Part shown: piece after piece, positions 1-9,858 of the stretch
How positions within the stretch are numbered: position 1 is the first letter of the stretch
Layout: every line of letters begins with the position of its first letter
Origin: Bursaphelenchus xylophilus
Taxonomy: Eukaryota > Nematoda > Chromadorea > Rhabditida > Aphelenchoididae
DNA: 64,000 nt
Assembly: GCA_904066235.2 (NCBI GenBank)
Contig: CAJFCV020000006.1
Coordinates: 3,968,001 to 4,032,000 of the forward strand
Reading direction: 5' to 3'
Translations under genes and position numbers: made by a program
The notes under the pieces: generated by a model
Told to the model about the DNA's origin: nothing
The model's database searches: none
The model's input: only the letters and a program-made list of their open reading frames with translations

Positions 1-823
1 TCATCACAAGTATTACAACATCTAAACTTAAAAGAATGATATTTTAAATTGTTCTCTTACCCATCCGCAGCACCATAGCAACTGCCACAAAGGGGCTCTT
101 TGGTCGCCGGAGCGAGATCTTTCGTGCCGTTGACATTTATACCTGTAAACCAATCATGAGATTATTAACCTTTGAAACAAAAAAATGGGGAAAAACTGGA
201 TGGAAATATCAACCAGATAAATAACAAAGCCCACTACATCAATTAAAAAAATAAAGTATACCTAAAATTGACAAAAACAATAACCTTAACCATTACCTTG
301 CTTGATCGGCGCGGCACCTGTAATATTCTGCCCATCCTTATCCAGCCTCAACTTGAAAATGTCATCCTTGACGTCATGTTGACTAGCACCACCCACATCC
401 ATCACATCGATGGTCAGAAAAGCACATGGTAATTTGGGAAACGTGATATCAAAGTGAATGTCCACCCTCAAATCAGCGCTCGTCGAATCCACATAGAGCT
501 CTTCAACAATTTGCACTGTGAAGTAGTTGATCGATTCGCCAAGAAACAATAGAAAGATCACAGCAAAGCTGATTATTGACACTGAAATCAAAAGATATTG
601 TTTTAGGTATGGCAATAAAACAGAATCGAACATTTCAATGTCTAAAACCTTCAAATGAGCGGTGAAACTAATTTTATCTCTATTCCTATTGATCGAAGGA
701 CCTAAACCATGAACAATCAAGTAAAACTGCCAACTCACCAACTCCTCCAAACGAAGTTTTCACTCTGAAGTCGTCCAAAGGCTTTGAATAAACGTCAAAG
801 CGGCTAAAGTCGCTCAAACTCAT
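1..823 (-). CDS. ERGIC3: ERGIC3/Erv46-like ER-Golgi cargo receptor, 5' part (gene runs off the window)
   Basis: Three exons are visible: 823-739, 581-297 and 142-61. All junctions are GT/AG (donors GTGAGT, GTAATG, GTAAGA) and the phases agree (1, 1, 2). They give about 150 N-terminal residues of a family usually near 380. The start MSLSDFSRFDVYSKPLDDFR matches the family's cytosolic N-terminus. It is followed by a membrane segment at about residues 29-47 and by the conserved lumenal stretch ELYVDSTSADLRVDIHFDITFP, PCAFLTIDVMDVGG and DIFKLRLDKDG. Exon 3 ends with CGSCYGAADG, the CGSCYGA box diagnostic of Erv46/ERGIC3. Known role of the family: with Erv41/ERGIC2 it cycles between ER and Golgi in COPI/COPII vesicles as a cargo receptor. 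The gene is divergent from the ZFAND1-like gene, 215 bp away. The rest of the lumenal domain, the second membrane segment and the C-terminal sorting signals lie beyond position 1. Confidence 0.93.
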
Positions 824-1038
824 TTTCAATCCTCGGAATTAATCCAGCTGACACGACATTGCACTCCAACAGCGCGTAGACGTTTCTTCCTTCAAATTTT
901 ATACAATTTATTAATTCTCGAACTGCGCCCGAGCTTTGCAGTCTGCAAAATTGAGATTTCGCAGAATGCGCCCAAAATTGATGAAGAAAAATGTTTCTCT
1001 GCTCGGTTGTGTTGTAACTGTTGAGGCTTGAAGTATTC
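824..1038. promoter_or_regulatory. Shared intergenic region of the divergent ERGIC3-like and ZFAND1-like genes
   Basis: Only 215 bp separate the two start codons (minus-strand ATG at 823, plus-strand ATG at 1039), so promoters and any trans-splice leader sites of both genes must lie here or inside the genes. I see no clear TATA box. Function is inferred from position only. Confidence 0.4.
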
Positions 1039-2484
1039 ATGGCCGAATTTCTGAATCTCGGAGCTAATTGCGATCTGGAACAATGCCGGAAATTGGATTA
1101 CACTCCTTTCACCTGTTTCAAATGTAAAAAGATCTTCTGGTACGAAAACTACTCGTTTATCATTTACAGGGGAAGTACTTCAAGTGTGACGCTCAGATTT
1201 TCTTTAAAATTTGCACACACGTCGGGTATGGACTAAATATCAATTCCTGAAAATTTTAGCTCGCGCTTTGCGGGCGCCGCCGAGATATCGAACGATTTTT
1301 GCCGCCGAGAGAGCACGCTCAACGTGGAGAGCGGTCAGAGAGAAAACCGTTTTTTGGCCATAACTTTGGCAGTTTGGTGCGGAAAAATTTGATTTTTTGT
1401 AGAAACGTTATCCTTTACAGTTGAAATAGGCATGAAACTTTTCGTGCCGAAATTCGGCAAAAAGTCCTAAAATTTCGCCGACTTTCGATCTAAAAATCTC
1501 GGTTGTTTCTGCAAAGCGCGAGCTAGGATTCCCGCATATATCTTAGAAAAAATTATTCTAAATTTGTGCCAAGTTTCATCAAAATCTGAGCGTCACACTT
1601 CAAGTACTTCCCTTGTTAGTTTGACGTTTAGTACAGCTCACAGACTTAACCATGGATGTGAAAACAACGAGGATCAGACGATTGCGGTGCCTAAAAATGC
1701 AAATGGAGAGTTTTTAAAATTTATTTGCTCCAAAAGTGGATGTACGAAGTCGGAGCTCTCCAAAATCGAATGTTCTCAGTGCGAAAGACATTTCTGCATG
1801 GAGTGAGTTGTTTAATCTTTCTTGTTTTTTGTTTTTCGAGGCTGAACATTGGCCGTTTGGATGTTGAAATAAAAAATTTTCTTTCAGCCATCGCCAATGT
1901 GAAGATCATGATTGTGAGGCTGTTTTGGAAGCTCAAAGGAACCAGAAAAGTCGGATTCGGGTGGTAACAGCTTCGGAAGTCAACATCAAAGCTCCGAAAA
2001 ATGTGAGTTGAGCTGATTTTCGTGGTTTCAGTACCTACTTTGAGTTTAGAGGATGTCAGTGAAGTATAAGGTCCAAATTTCAAAAATAAACGGAATTTTT
2101 GCCTTCTCACACTCTGATTTTTAGTATTCCAACCCAGAACAGCAGAAACGAGCCGATAAGATTGCCATAATGCGTTTAAAATCCCAATCCAAATCTGATG
2201 TGGCCTCAATTTTTGTCTTTGCCAATTATAAAAAAGAGCGATTTCCCGTGATGCTTCCAAAAAATTGGACTGTAAATCGATGCCGAAGTGTGTTCGCCGA
2301 AAAAATCAAGTCCGAATCAGTCGAATCCGGGAAATTGAAGGTGTTTACGGCGGATGAAAAGGATGATTTGAAAGGAATTAAGTTGGATATAACGGTCGAA
2401 AGGCCTTCAAAGACTTGGAAGACGTCTATTTACTTGTGGAATAAAATATTTATGGCCTGGGCGATTGTCTGGATTTATTCGTAA
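1039..2484 (+). CDS. ZFAND1: AN1-type zinc finger protein, ZFAND1-like
   Basis: Four exons: 1039-1139, 1632-1802, 1888-2002 and 2125-2484 (about 248 aa, close to the 268 aa of human ZFAND1). Phases fit at every junction. Two AN1 fingers are visible. The first has CDLEQC, CFKCKKIFC (its last Cys is split over intron 1) and HRLNHGC. The second has CSKSGC, CSQCERHFC and HRQCEDHDC, again split by an intron. A linker with the ALMKLK-like stretch IAIMRLKSQSKSD leads to the C-terminal ubiquitin-like domain (FVFANYKKERFPVMLP, RSVFAEK). Known family role: recruits p97/Cdc48 and the proteasome to stress granules. Intron 1 is almost filled by a TIR element (1167-1615). Oddity: the C-terminus in this frame (TSIYLWNKIFMAWAIVW) does not look like the family, whereas another frame ends KDLEDVYLLVE at 2409-2444, so the last 25-30 residues may be frameshifted. 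Confidence 0.9.
1167..1615. mobile_element. Non-autonomous TIR element, family R1 (full copy) in ZFAND1 intron 1
   Basis: Both ends carry an inverted repeat of about 35 bp: CAGGGGAAGTACTTCAAGTG on the left and its near-complement ending in AAGTACTTCCCTTG on the right. It is flanked on both sides by TTA, which fits a 3-bp TWA target duplication as in PIF/Harbinger elements. There is no ORF. Internal landmarks (TTTAGCTCGCGCTTTGC, GCCGAGAGAGCACGC, GCAAAGCGCGAGCTA) recur in many degenerate copies across the window. Confidence 0.75.
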
Positions 2485-5096
2485 TATCCAAGGTGTGTGG
2501 AAAAGTTCAGGGTTCTAGGGAGCAATTTCATGGTTCCCCAACTTCATTCAAGCGGAAAGCCAATGACTCAAGACCTTGCAAGGAGTAAGACACCGTTTTT
2601 TCAAAACAGTTTGCAAAAATTCTCGGGGGTTTCTGGAGTTCATTTTGGCCCACGATTTCCCGGAAAATGTTTTTGTCGAATGCGTTTTCTTCCGTAAAGT
2701 TTCAAAGATTGTTGCTGTCGATGAGTGTCAAAAATTTTCTTCAAATTTCTTTCTGTTGTGCATTGGAATTCTTCGAAATTTAAACTTTTTATTTGTACCA
2801 GCCACCGAGAATTTTCCTTTTCCGAGAGAGCACGCAAAATTAGGAGGGTCCGCCAGAAAAAAATTGTTTTTTTTTCAGCTATAACTTTCTGAATTTAGGA
2901 TGGAAAAAGTTGATTTTTAGTAGAAATGTTATAATCCGCATCTGTTATGGGCTAATTTTTTAGCCCATAACAGATCTAGGCTAATTTTTTAAGCCTGAAA
3001 TCAAAAAAAAAATTTTTTTTGCAAACTTCCAGTCTAAAAATTTTGGTCATGTCTGCAAAGGTCATAGTAAAAAAATGTCGCTTATGTCTTAGAAAATCAT
3101 AATTAAAATTTGGGCCAAGCTTTGTCGAAATCTGCGGGTTTTAGCTCTTTTTTCCGAGAGAGCATGCAAAAATAGGAGGGTCCGCCAGACGAATTTTTTT
3201 CAGCTATAACGCTCTGGGTTTAGTTGGGAAAAAGCTGATTTTTAGTAGAAATGTTATAATCCGCATCTATGATGTATGCTAATTTTTTCAAGCCTGAAAA
3301 AAAAATTTTTTTTTGCTAACTTCCAGTCTAAAAATTTTGGTCATGTCTGCAAAGGGCATAGTAAAAAAAGATGTCGCTTATGTCTTGGAAAGTCATGATC
3401 CAAATTTAGGCCAAGTTTTATCAAAATCTGCTTTCACATTGTCCCCTAAATTTGGAATTTTTCGATCAAGTTTTTTACAAATAGTTGTTTTTCTAATGGC
3501 CAAGAACTTCCCAACTTTCCCCCTCCAACTTTCTTCCTAGTTCTTTTTTTCCCTCCCCATTAATCCGGTTTATAACGGGCTCGGCACGAAAATCAAGCAG
3601 CATCTATCCCATTTGCGAAACCCAATCCCGTTCCACATCCGTAACGGCCTAATTGTCCGTCCATAATTAACTGCGCGCGCGCTCAGGAAGTCCTTTGGCC
3701 ATAAAAGAATGGCCAGCCCCTGTTTCTGGATGTACTTGTTGGAGGCCGCTGTGGGCGGCCAAAACCATCGGAAAAACCTTTCGGACTTGCGGCAGAGGGA
3801 GGGCTGAAAAACTAGGTAAACTAATATTATACTTTACTGCGGTTTCGTTCTATTGGTCTGGAGGGGAACGGAGGGGGAGTTCGGCCAAAAAATGGGCAAG
3901 TTTTCGGGGGGAAATCGAGAATTTGGAATTTTATAAAATTTGTTTGTTGTTTTTGAGGTTTTTAGATTTTTGATAGCTCTGTGGAAAATGGACTTTATAT
4001 GGTGTAAAAACCAGTATTTTATTTATGAAAATTGTTATGTAGTGGTATGTTTTAGCGAAAAATTATTGCTGGAAATCTATAGAATTTTGTGAGACGGGTG
4101 CCCACGGACGCTCAGATTTCGTTTAAACTTGTCTGATAGGCTTTGAAAAATTCAAATCTACATAAATTTAAGACATTTTCAACTTGCCTTCTTTAATTTC
4201 TGATGGTAAAAACAAGGTCGAGAATTGGTCAAATTTTTACTAATTTCAAAGCAAGGCATTCCTGATTTTCTTACGTAGTTTTTTAACTTTGTTTCATCAC
4301 ATATGCTAATGAACTTTTAGCTTCAACTTTTTATGTTTAGCCAAGATTTTCAACGGTCATTACAAATACGAGACTAGGCAAAATGAAGCAAGACAGTCAG
4401 AGAAAATCTTTATTTCATCATTTCTCTAGAGAAAATTCTAATTTGACCACTAATTTTATGCAAATTTCGAACTCAAAACCTCAGTGGTTCTTGCAAAGCA
4501 CATGCTAAAAATCTCGTATTGGTCTTTGTAAAGTGTGATCTTTATTTATCCCAAGCTTCATCAAAATCTGTTCACCACAGATCAAGCAGTCCACTTGTAA
4601 ATAATTTATTTGTCAGTTCCCTTGTTTTTAGCTGCTATTCCTCCCATCAAACAGCATTTTATAGCTGTGCTTTACAGATCCACCCCTATAAAAAAGTGCC
4701 GTCCATTTTACGACTATTTTTAGCTTCTCTAAAAAAGCTGCATTACATATGAAATGATATTGAATATCATTGTCAAAAGCTCTGTCGTTTTTCCCTCAAA
4801 AAATTTCCCTTTCATAAGCTCACCCTTTTTCTCACCCCCAGGCGAAATTCGCCCTCAAAAAAAACCGCAAAACCCTCATACTCCCGAGAACATTTGGTCT
4901 TCCTACGAACTTTTTATGTACCTTTTGGCACTTTGCTCAAGTCAATTCCTTCGCTTTTCTCGTCTGTCATGAAAAAAGTTTGTATTTCAGACGACAAAAA
5001 CCCCCAAGGGGATTGAATTTGATTATATTACACATGGCCGCGAACTGAAGAAACGACAACAAAGACTCGCGGTCAGCCTCAGGGCTTTATGTGCAA
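2485..5096. other. Intergenic; contains a degenerate R1 repeat duplicated in tandem
   Basis: No gene supported. 2818-3432 holds two head-to-tail R1-like copies (see separate entry). 3540-3830 is less AT-rich and more complex, including GCGCGCGCGC near 3673, and could be regulatory. 4040-4600 holds further weak R1-like fragments (GCAAAGCACATGCTAAAAAT near 4494). A possible 3' splice or trans-splice site (TTTGTATTTCAG) lies at 4979-4990 ahead of the next gene. Confidence 0.5.
2818..3432. repeat. Tandem duplication of an R1-type repeat (two units of about 300 bp)
   Basis: Unit 1 (about 2818-3135) and unit 2 (about 3150-3432) share long blocks: GAGAGAGCA-GCAAAA-TAGGAGGGTCC, TAGTAGAAATGTTATAATCC and TAAAAATTTTGGTCATGTCT, each found in both. 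Unit 1 carries an extra 34-bp near-perfect palindrome at 2941-2974 that is absent from unit 2. Confidence 0.75.
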
Positions 5097-6487
5097 ATGT
5101 GGAGACAGCGAGCTCTGGCCATTCTTTGTGTGGCCACGGTTGTTGGATTAGGTGAGTTCTGGGGGTCAGTTGGTCAGAAAAGGCTTCGGAAATGGGGCTG
5201 AAGGTACGCTCATATTTTGCAAGGGGAGCAAGGAGGTCATGAGGAAGTTTGTCGTAGAATATGGTGGATTTCATGTGTTCAATTCTCGAAGAGAAGAAAT
5301 CGAGGGTTTTCTGAAATCTTGGGTGTGGATATAAATGAACTACACTCTATTTCCTGAGAATCTTAGCTTGCACTTTAAGGATATACCCAGGACAGTCAAC
5401 AACTTTTGCAGACTAGACATAGCCGGAAATGTGGAAATACGGTGGAGGAAAAGGTCTCTGGCTATATCGCTCTGTAGTCTGAACTAGGTATGACTCTCGG
5501 ACTGGGCAAATTTGAGACGGACCGGGCCGATCTCTTCCTGGGGCCAGGAAAAACTGGTTAAGCATGCTGCTCAGACCATGTCCGCCATCACCCATAAAGT
5601 AAAAAAGACGCAAGGCCAGGAACGAGCCTGTTTTCCCGATTTTATGCGGTCTGCGAAATGGCCGCCTACTCGCCGGATCTAAATCCGGTGGACTAAATTT
5701 TTTTCTCAATTCTAAACCAGTACCTGTACTTCACGCCACAAGACTTTGGAGCCGCTAAGTGATCGCTGCGCCAAGAGCGGGACCGATTTCCCCAAAAAAA
5801 GCTTTGGCGGATCGCCCAAAATTTAAAATCAATTTTGGAGCTCTATCTCGGCGCCAAGAGCAGCTACCTTAAAACTGGCTGAACATAATATTAACAATAC
5901 TCTATGTTACTCATATTCACCGTTACTTTAATTGAGTTCGGGGTTTTAGACAGAATATGGCTATAAATATGAGTTGCATTTTTTCTTTGTCCCTGTAAAA
6001 ATCAGGCAACTTTGGACCGGAAAATCTTAAAAATGGATTTTGAAATTTATCCTTTTTATGATGTAATATACAGTATAATATTATTACACATATAATCCTT
6101 GTTTTCAGTCGCCTCAGAGAACGTGAAATGGGTCCAACTGGAGCAACACACCGATGACTTCCCCTTCGACGAAGATGCCGCCCTCAAAGCCGAAGCCGCC
6201 TTCAGGCAGACCACGGAAAACAAAGCCGCCGGCGATATTGTCAGGAGGATAGAGAAAATGTTCAATGTATGTTTACCAATTTCATACATGTATATTTCGC
6301 AACATCTTTTGAATTATTTTCTTTGCAGGACTCGGTTGACGGTTATCAGCGCTCTTTGACGGAGGGAGAACGCAAACTTGTCGAGCTGCAAGAAACAAGT
6401 GGATCATTCGTGCCTCAGATGACCTTTATTTTTGCCGCTCATTGCTTCATACTGCTCATAATGATAAGACAACTTGTAAATTTGTAA
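5097..6487 (+). CDS. Small orphan protein with signal peptide and C-terminal membrane segment
   Basis: Three exons: 5097-5151, 6109-6266 and 6329-6487 (123 aa), with consistent phases (1, 0) and good splice sites (GTGAGT, TTTTCAG, GTATGT, TTTGCAG). Residues 1-20 (MWRQRALAILCVATVVGLVA) are a classical signal peptide. Residues 21 to about 95 are charged and helix-prone, with a DDFPFDED acidic patch, ENKAAGDIVRRIEKMF and an N-glycosylation site NDS at the exon 2/3 junction. About residues 103-117 (MTFIFAAHCFILLIM) are a membrane segment, leaving a very short RQLVNL tail. That layout predicts a type I membrane protein, or less likely a GPI-anchored one. I do not recognise the family. An out-of-frame ATG at 5089 precedes the chosen start, but only the 5097 frame gives the signal peptide and continues into exon 2. 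AATAAA lies at 6498-6503, just after the stop. Intron 1 (957 bp) contains a mariner relic. Confidence 0.75.
5400..5880 (+). pseudogene. Mariner transposase relic (C-terminal catalytic part) in an intron
   Basis: Two frame-broken pieces read like the end of a mariner transposase. AYSPDLNPVD at 5664-5693 is the box holding the last catalytic Asp and is followed directly by a stop. QERDRFPQKKLWRIAQ then LELYLGAK at about 5771-5860 matches the family's C-terminal tail. Stops and frameshifts show it is dead. Upstream sequence (5410-5650) is probably the same element but too decayed to read. No TIRs found. Confidence 0.7.
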
Positions 6488-6497
6488 AAAAGACTGA

Positions 6498-6503
6498 AAT
6501 AAA
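6498..6503 (+). promoter_or_regulatory. Poly(A) signal of the small membrane-protein gene
   Basis: AATAAA 11 nt after the stop codon of the gene ending at 6487. Confidence 0.6.
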
Positions 6504-6624
6504 TATATTTTTCAATTGTGTCTTCAGCATCATGCGTTATGATTACTGTGAATGCAAAATTAAAAGCTTTTGTACTATGTACAATAGGGCTGATAACTTA
6601 TTTCTTTGCTTGCCGTTCCTCCTA

Positions 6625-6884
6625 CAGCGGCGGACCTGATCCAGTGGCAAAAAACGTACCATTTTGCATTCAGGAAGTATCAAAGAGTGTCGCAAAATAC
6701 CTCCCTCTCCAAGTGAAAAAAAACTCACATTTCAAAAGCGCGCCCGCTCTTTTTGTGAAGAAAAAAGGCGCGCCCTTCAAAACAAAGTTTTTTTTCACTT
6801 GGAAGGGAAGCATTTTGACACATTTGTTCTACTTCCTGGATGCGAAATGGGACGTCTTTTGCCACTGGATCAGGTGCCCCACTG
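6625..6884. mobile_element. Palindromic MITE, family P1, copy A
   Basis: Inverted halves share GGACCTGATCCAGTGGCAAA and its complement, with AAGCGCGCCCGCTCTTTTTG near the middle. The whole element can fold into one long hairpin. Flanked by TA on both sides (TA/CAGCGG and CACTG/TA), as in Tc1/mariner-derived MITEs. Begins about 140 bp after the upstream gene's stop codon. Confidence 0.85.
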
Positions 6885-6934
6885 TACTTGCTTGCAAGTA
6901 AAGTTTTGTGGATTCGGAAAACTTTCTTTATGTA

Positions 6935-8234
6935 CAGGGTGGGCCAAAAAAAATGGACAAAATTAAAAGTCGGTGTATCCCGGCACGAATGCCGTAATCA
7001 ACGGAAAGGAAAATAGTTTTATAATTGTCAACTATCCTACTTTATCACAACTATTTAAATTTTTTATATACTTTTGTTGAACCGCTGATACACGCCAAAA
7101 TGCTATCCCAGTCCATATTCTGACTACGTTTTCCGAAAATTTTATGAGTCAAAAATCTTCAATGACCTGAACGTCTACGACCAGCCCAAAACTGGTGGTT
7201 GACTGTTTATCATGATACTAAGGGGAGCCCACAGAAGCAAAAAAGCTGATAGTATTCTATCAATTGCGCTCCAGCAGTTCTCAACGTGATCCACAAGAGG
7301 TCCATCTAGATAATTCTAGATTTTTGAGATAATTGACATTCAAGAGTCGCAGGGGAGCCCGGCTCATGCTATTGATAGCAAAAAGTGGTCACTGTAAGAC
7401 ATCTAACATTGCTTTACACGGGCCAGCAGTTGATTTGATAATAGCTTGGATCAGCCGTGCGCAGACCTTAAAAAATTTCAGCCGGCTATACCCAGAGACG
7501 CTGCTATTTTTTGATCAGAAATTTTTTTCTTTTTTGTTGGCGTTTTTCAACGTGCCGGATAACTATGACGGGATACTTTTATATCAAGGTGATACGTCCC
7601 CTTTCTTCCGTTTTAAGTCAGTTTCATAAAAATGAGGATGCAGCTAGCCTTCAGAATCCGTGTATTATTGCGATGACCCATCAAAAAGTCAAAAAAATCG
7701 ATTTTTTGCTTGCCATCTTGCTGATTGAATGGTACTATTGTCAAAAATGCGCTTAGCATATTCATCGTAGAGTAGTAAACACCGTACGGGGGTAATTAGT
7801 TTCAAAATGTTCACCACGTTTGGTAGAGCATCGATTTTCCGAAAGCGCCCAAATGAAGCTCGATTTTCCCTGGCAGAGTGTCTAACTTCTGGGCACTGGT
7901 TCTTCATTTTTCGAAAAGCTTGGGTTAAATCCTTTTAAGGCCTAAGAGGGCATGTCTCCTAGATTTGCGTAGACCGCTTGGTATATCTTTACAGCGACTC
8001 TAAAAAATTTAGGAGTAAGAAATTTTGAAATTTTTGCCGCGGGAATTGGCGCACTGACCCTGTGGCCTTTCTGCAACCGTATGTTAGAAACTTCTGCAGA
8101 TAGGACAAAAATTCTACAGTAAATATGTTACCTTAACACAGTACTTTCATGCCATATATAACTTTTTTCACAAACTGTTTCATGGCAGGAAAAATCGAAG
8201 AAAAATTAATGTCCATTTTTTTTGGCCCACCCTG
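6935..8234. mobile_element. Decayed Tc1/mariner element, 1.3 kb, with both TIRs
   Basis: Ends are CAGGGTGGGCCAAAAAAAAT and its complement, with TA on each side. The length (1300 bp) is that of a complete mariner. The interior has lost its ORF, but at about 7500-7570 LLFFDQKFFSFLLAFFNVPD resembles the ILFSDEK-F box holding the second catalytic Asp, here FDQ instead of SDE. About 7250-7320 resembles a linker with a NP-RSI-like motif. Non-functional. Confidence 0.75.
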
Positions 8235-9858
8235 TATTTATTAGCTCTAAAAATCAAACTTTCAAGGAAACTCAGCTCGCAGCGCGCTGCAGCGGTACCC
8301 CGAATATTGAACGGTTTTTTCATAGTCAACTTTTTTTGAGTATCACCCAGTTCTTTGACTGAGCTTTTTCCAAATCTCTCGATTTCCGGCCAAGCTTTAT
8401 ATTATTATTTTTTATTACCATTTAATCCTGGAATTACAAGCGAAGACAACGTCCGTATCCGGATTACACCGCAAAAAACAAACAATTTATCAGACAGTGA
8501 GCGAGAATACCCGATAATACCCGTATTTACAAGGCACATGAAATAGAGATCTGATGAGAAGTTTACAAAACAAATATTACACTTGATGTAGTATAAAATA
8601 ATAGCTTAGATGTTCGCAATTCAAGCTTGAAATCTCAGCGGAGTTTTCCCAAAATCCGAATTCACCTGTAAAGCTTTCATATTGATGTAGACTTCCGCTT
8701 GATGACAAAAATTTATGCCCTAAGCTATTGCCAAATTCTCAAAAAAAGGTGGAGAATTTGATAATAGCTCCTAGAAAACACATGTCATGTAAAGAAAAGA
8801 TGTTGAAAGCTTTCTAAAATCGGCAGAGAGCGAAACAATTATTTTTAGAAGGGGAAGAGACGAGTGATTTCTGACGGAAATTTCTCAAAGAATAATGTCG
8901 CGATTTTCTTCAAATTTTGGTAGTGCATTCTACAAGCATAGCTTAGTAACTGCTAAAAATATTCGCTCATAAAACACAAGGGTTTTCGAGATATTCAAAA
9001 AAAATTTTTGGGTAGCTCACTAGGACAGATCGCGGAGGACGGCCAAAAATTGCTCTGTAACTAATCTTTTTAGGGGTCTCCGTTAAACAAAACCTTATTT
9101 TTATATACTGCAGAGTGTGTACTTGCAATAATAGATCCTGCATCCAAATTTGAAAAAAATCGACAAACCGAACCCCGCAAATTTCCCTAATAAATATCAA
9201 TCCGACAGGCATTACAACAACACTGAAGCCGAATCGGACAACTCATCAAAGTCCTTCGGTGGAATTTGTGAGACAATCGAAGGCGATAACAGTGTCACAG
9301 AGTGTCTCAATGATGTTCTTTGTGAAGCAGGAGAGGTCCCAGTGTCTTCGGTGCATTCGGAAGTGTACGTTGGGATGACTTTCCTAAAAAAAACTTGACG
9401 TTAAACCGGCATTAAAGGAAAAAGGTTGGCCAAAATTGCCCGCGAGGATTATCCCGACGACATTTGGACAGATTACAAAGTCAAATCTTTTTTTCCTATT
9501 TTTCTATAAATGCTACGTCAACAAGAGATTACCGATGACTTTGAGAGGCATGTCAAAGGTCTCCCGTCATCAACGAACTCAACGATTCTTGAGGATTGTT
9601 GGGAGGGCCGTCATAGAAAAGGTCCTTACATGTAATATGAGAAATATATAGTAAATCCGATAAGTTCCGAGGCGAAACATGGCAATATAAGACGACAAAA
9701 CCTGTCTTTACTAACGCTATAAAATGGCAAAATTAAGTTTACCGTGTTCTACGAAATACTCAAAAACTTTAACCAAATGACCTGTGGTAAGTTTGAGGAA
9801 ACCCCGAGCTTTCTACGTTGAGAAATTCCACCTCAACTTTTAAAAAATCAAGATTTTC
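8235..9858. other. Intergenic, no supportable gene
   Basis: AT-rich, with weak R1-like traces near 8270-8400. 9150-9660 has short open stretches in different frames (for example AREDYPDDIWTDYKVKSFF near 9440-9500) that may be a dead transposon or gene fragment, but no family could be named and no intact reading frame exists. Confidence 0.4.

Noticed and set aside
9150..9660. Possible protein fragments in several frames (AREDYPDDIWTDYK and others)
   Set aside because: Stops and frame changes throughout and no family could be named; kept only as a remark in the intergenic entry.
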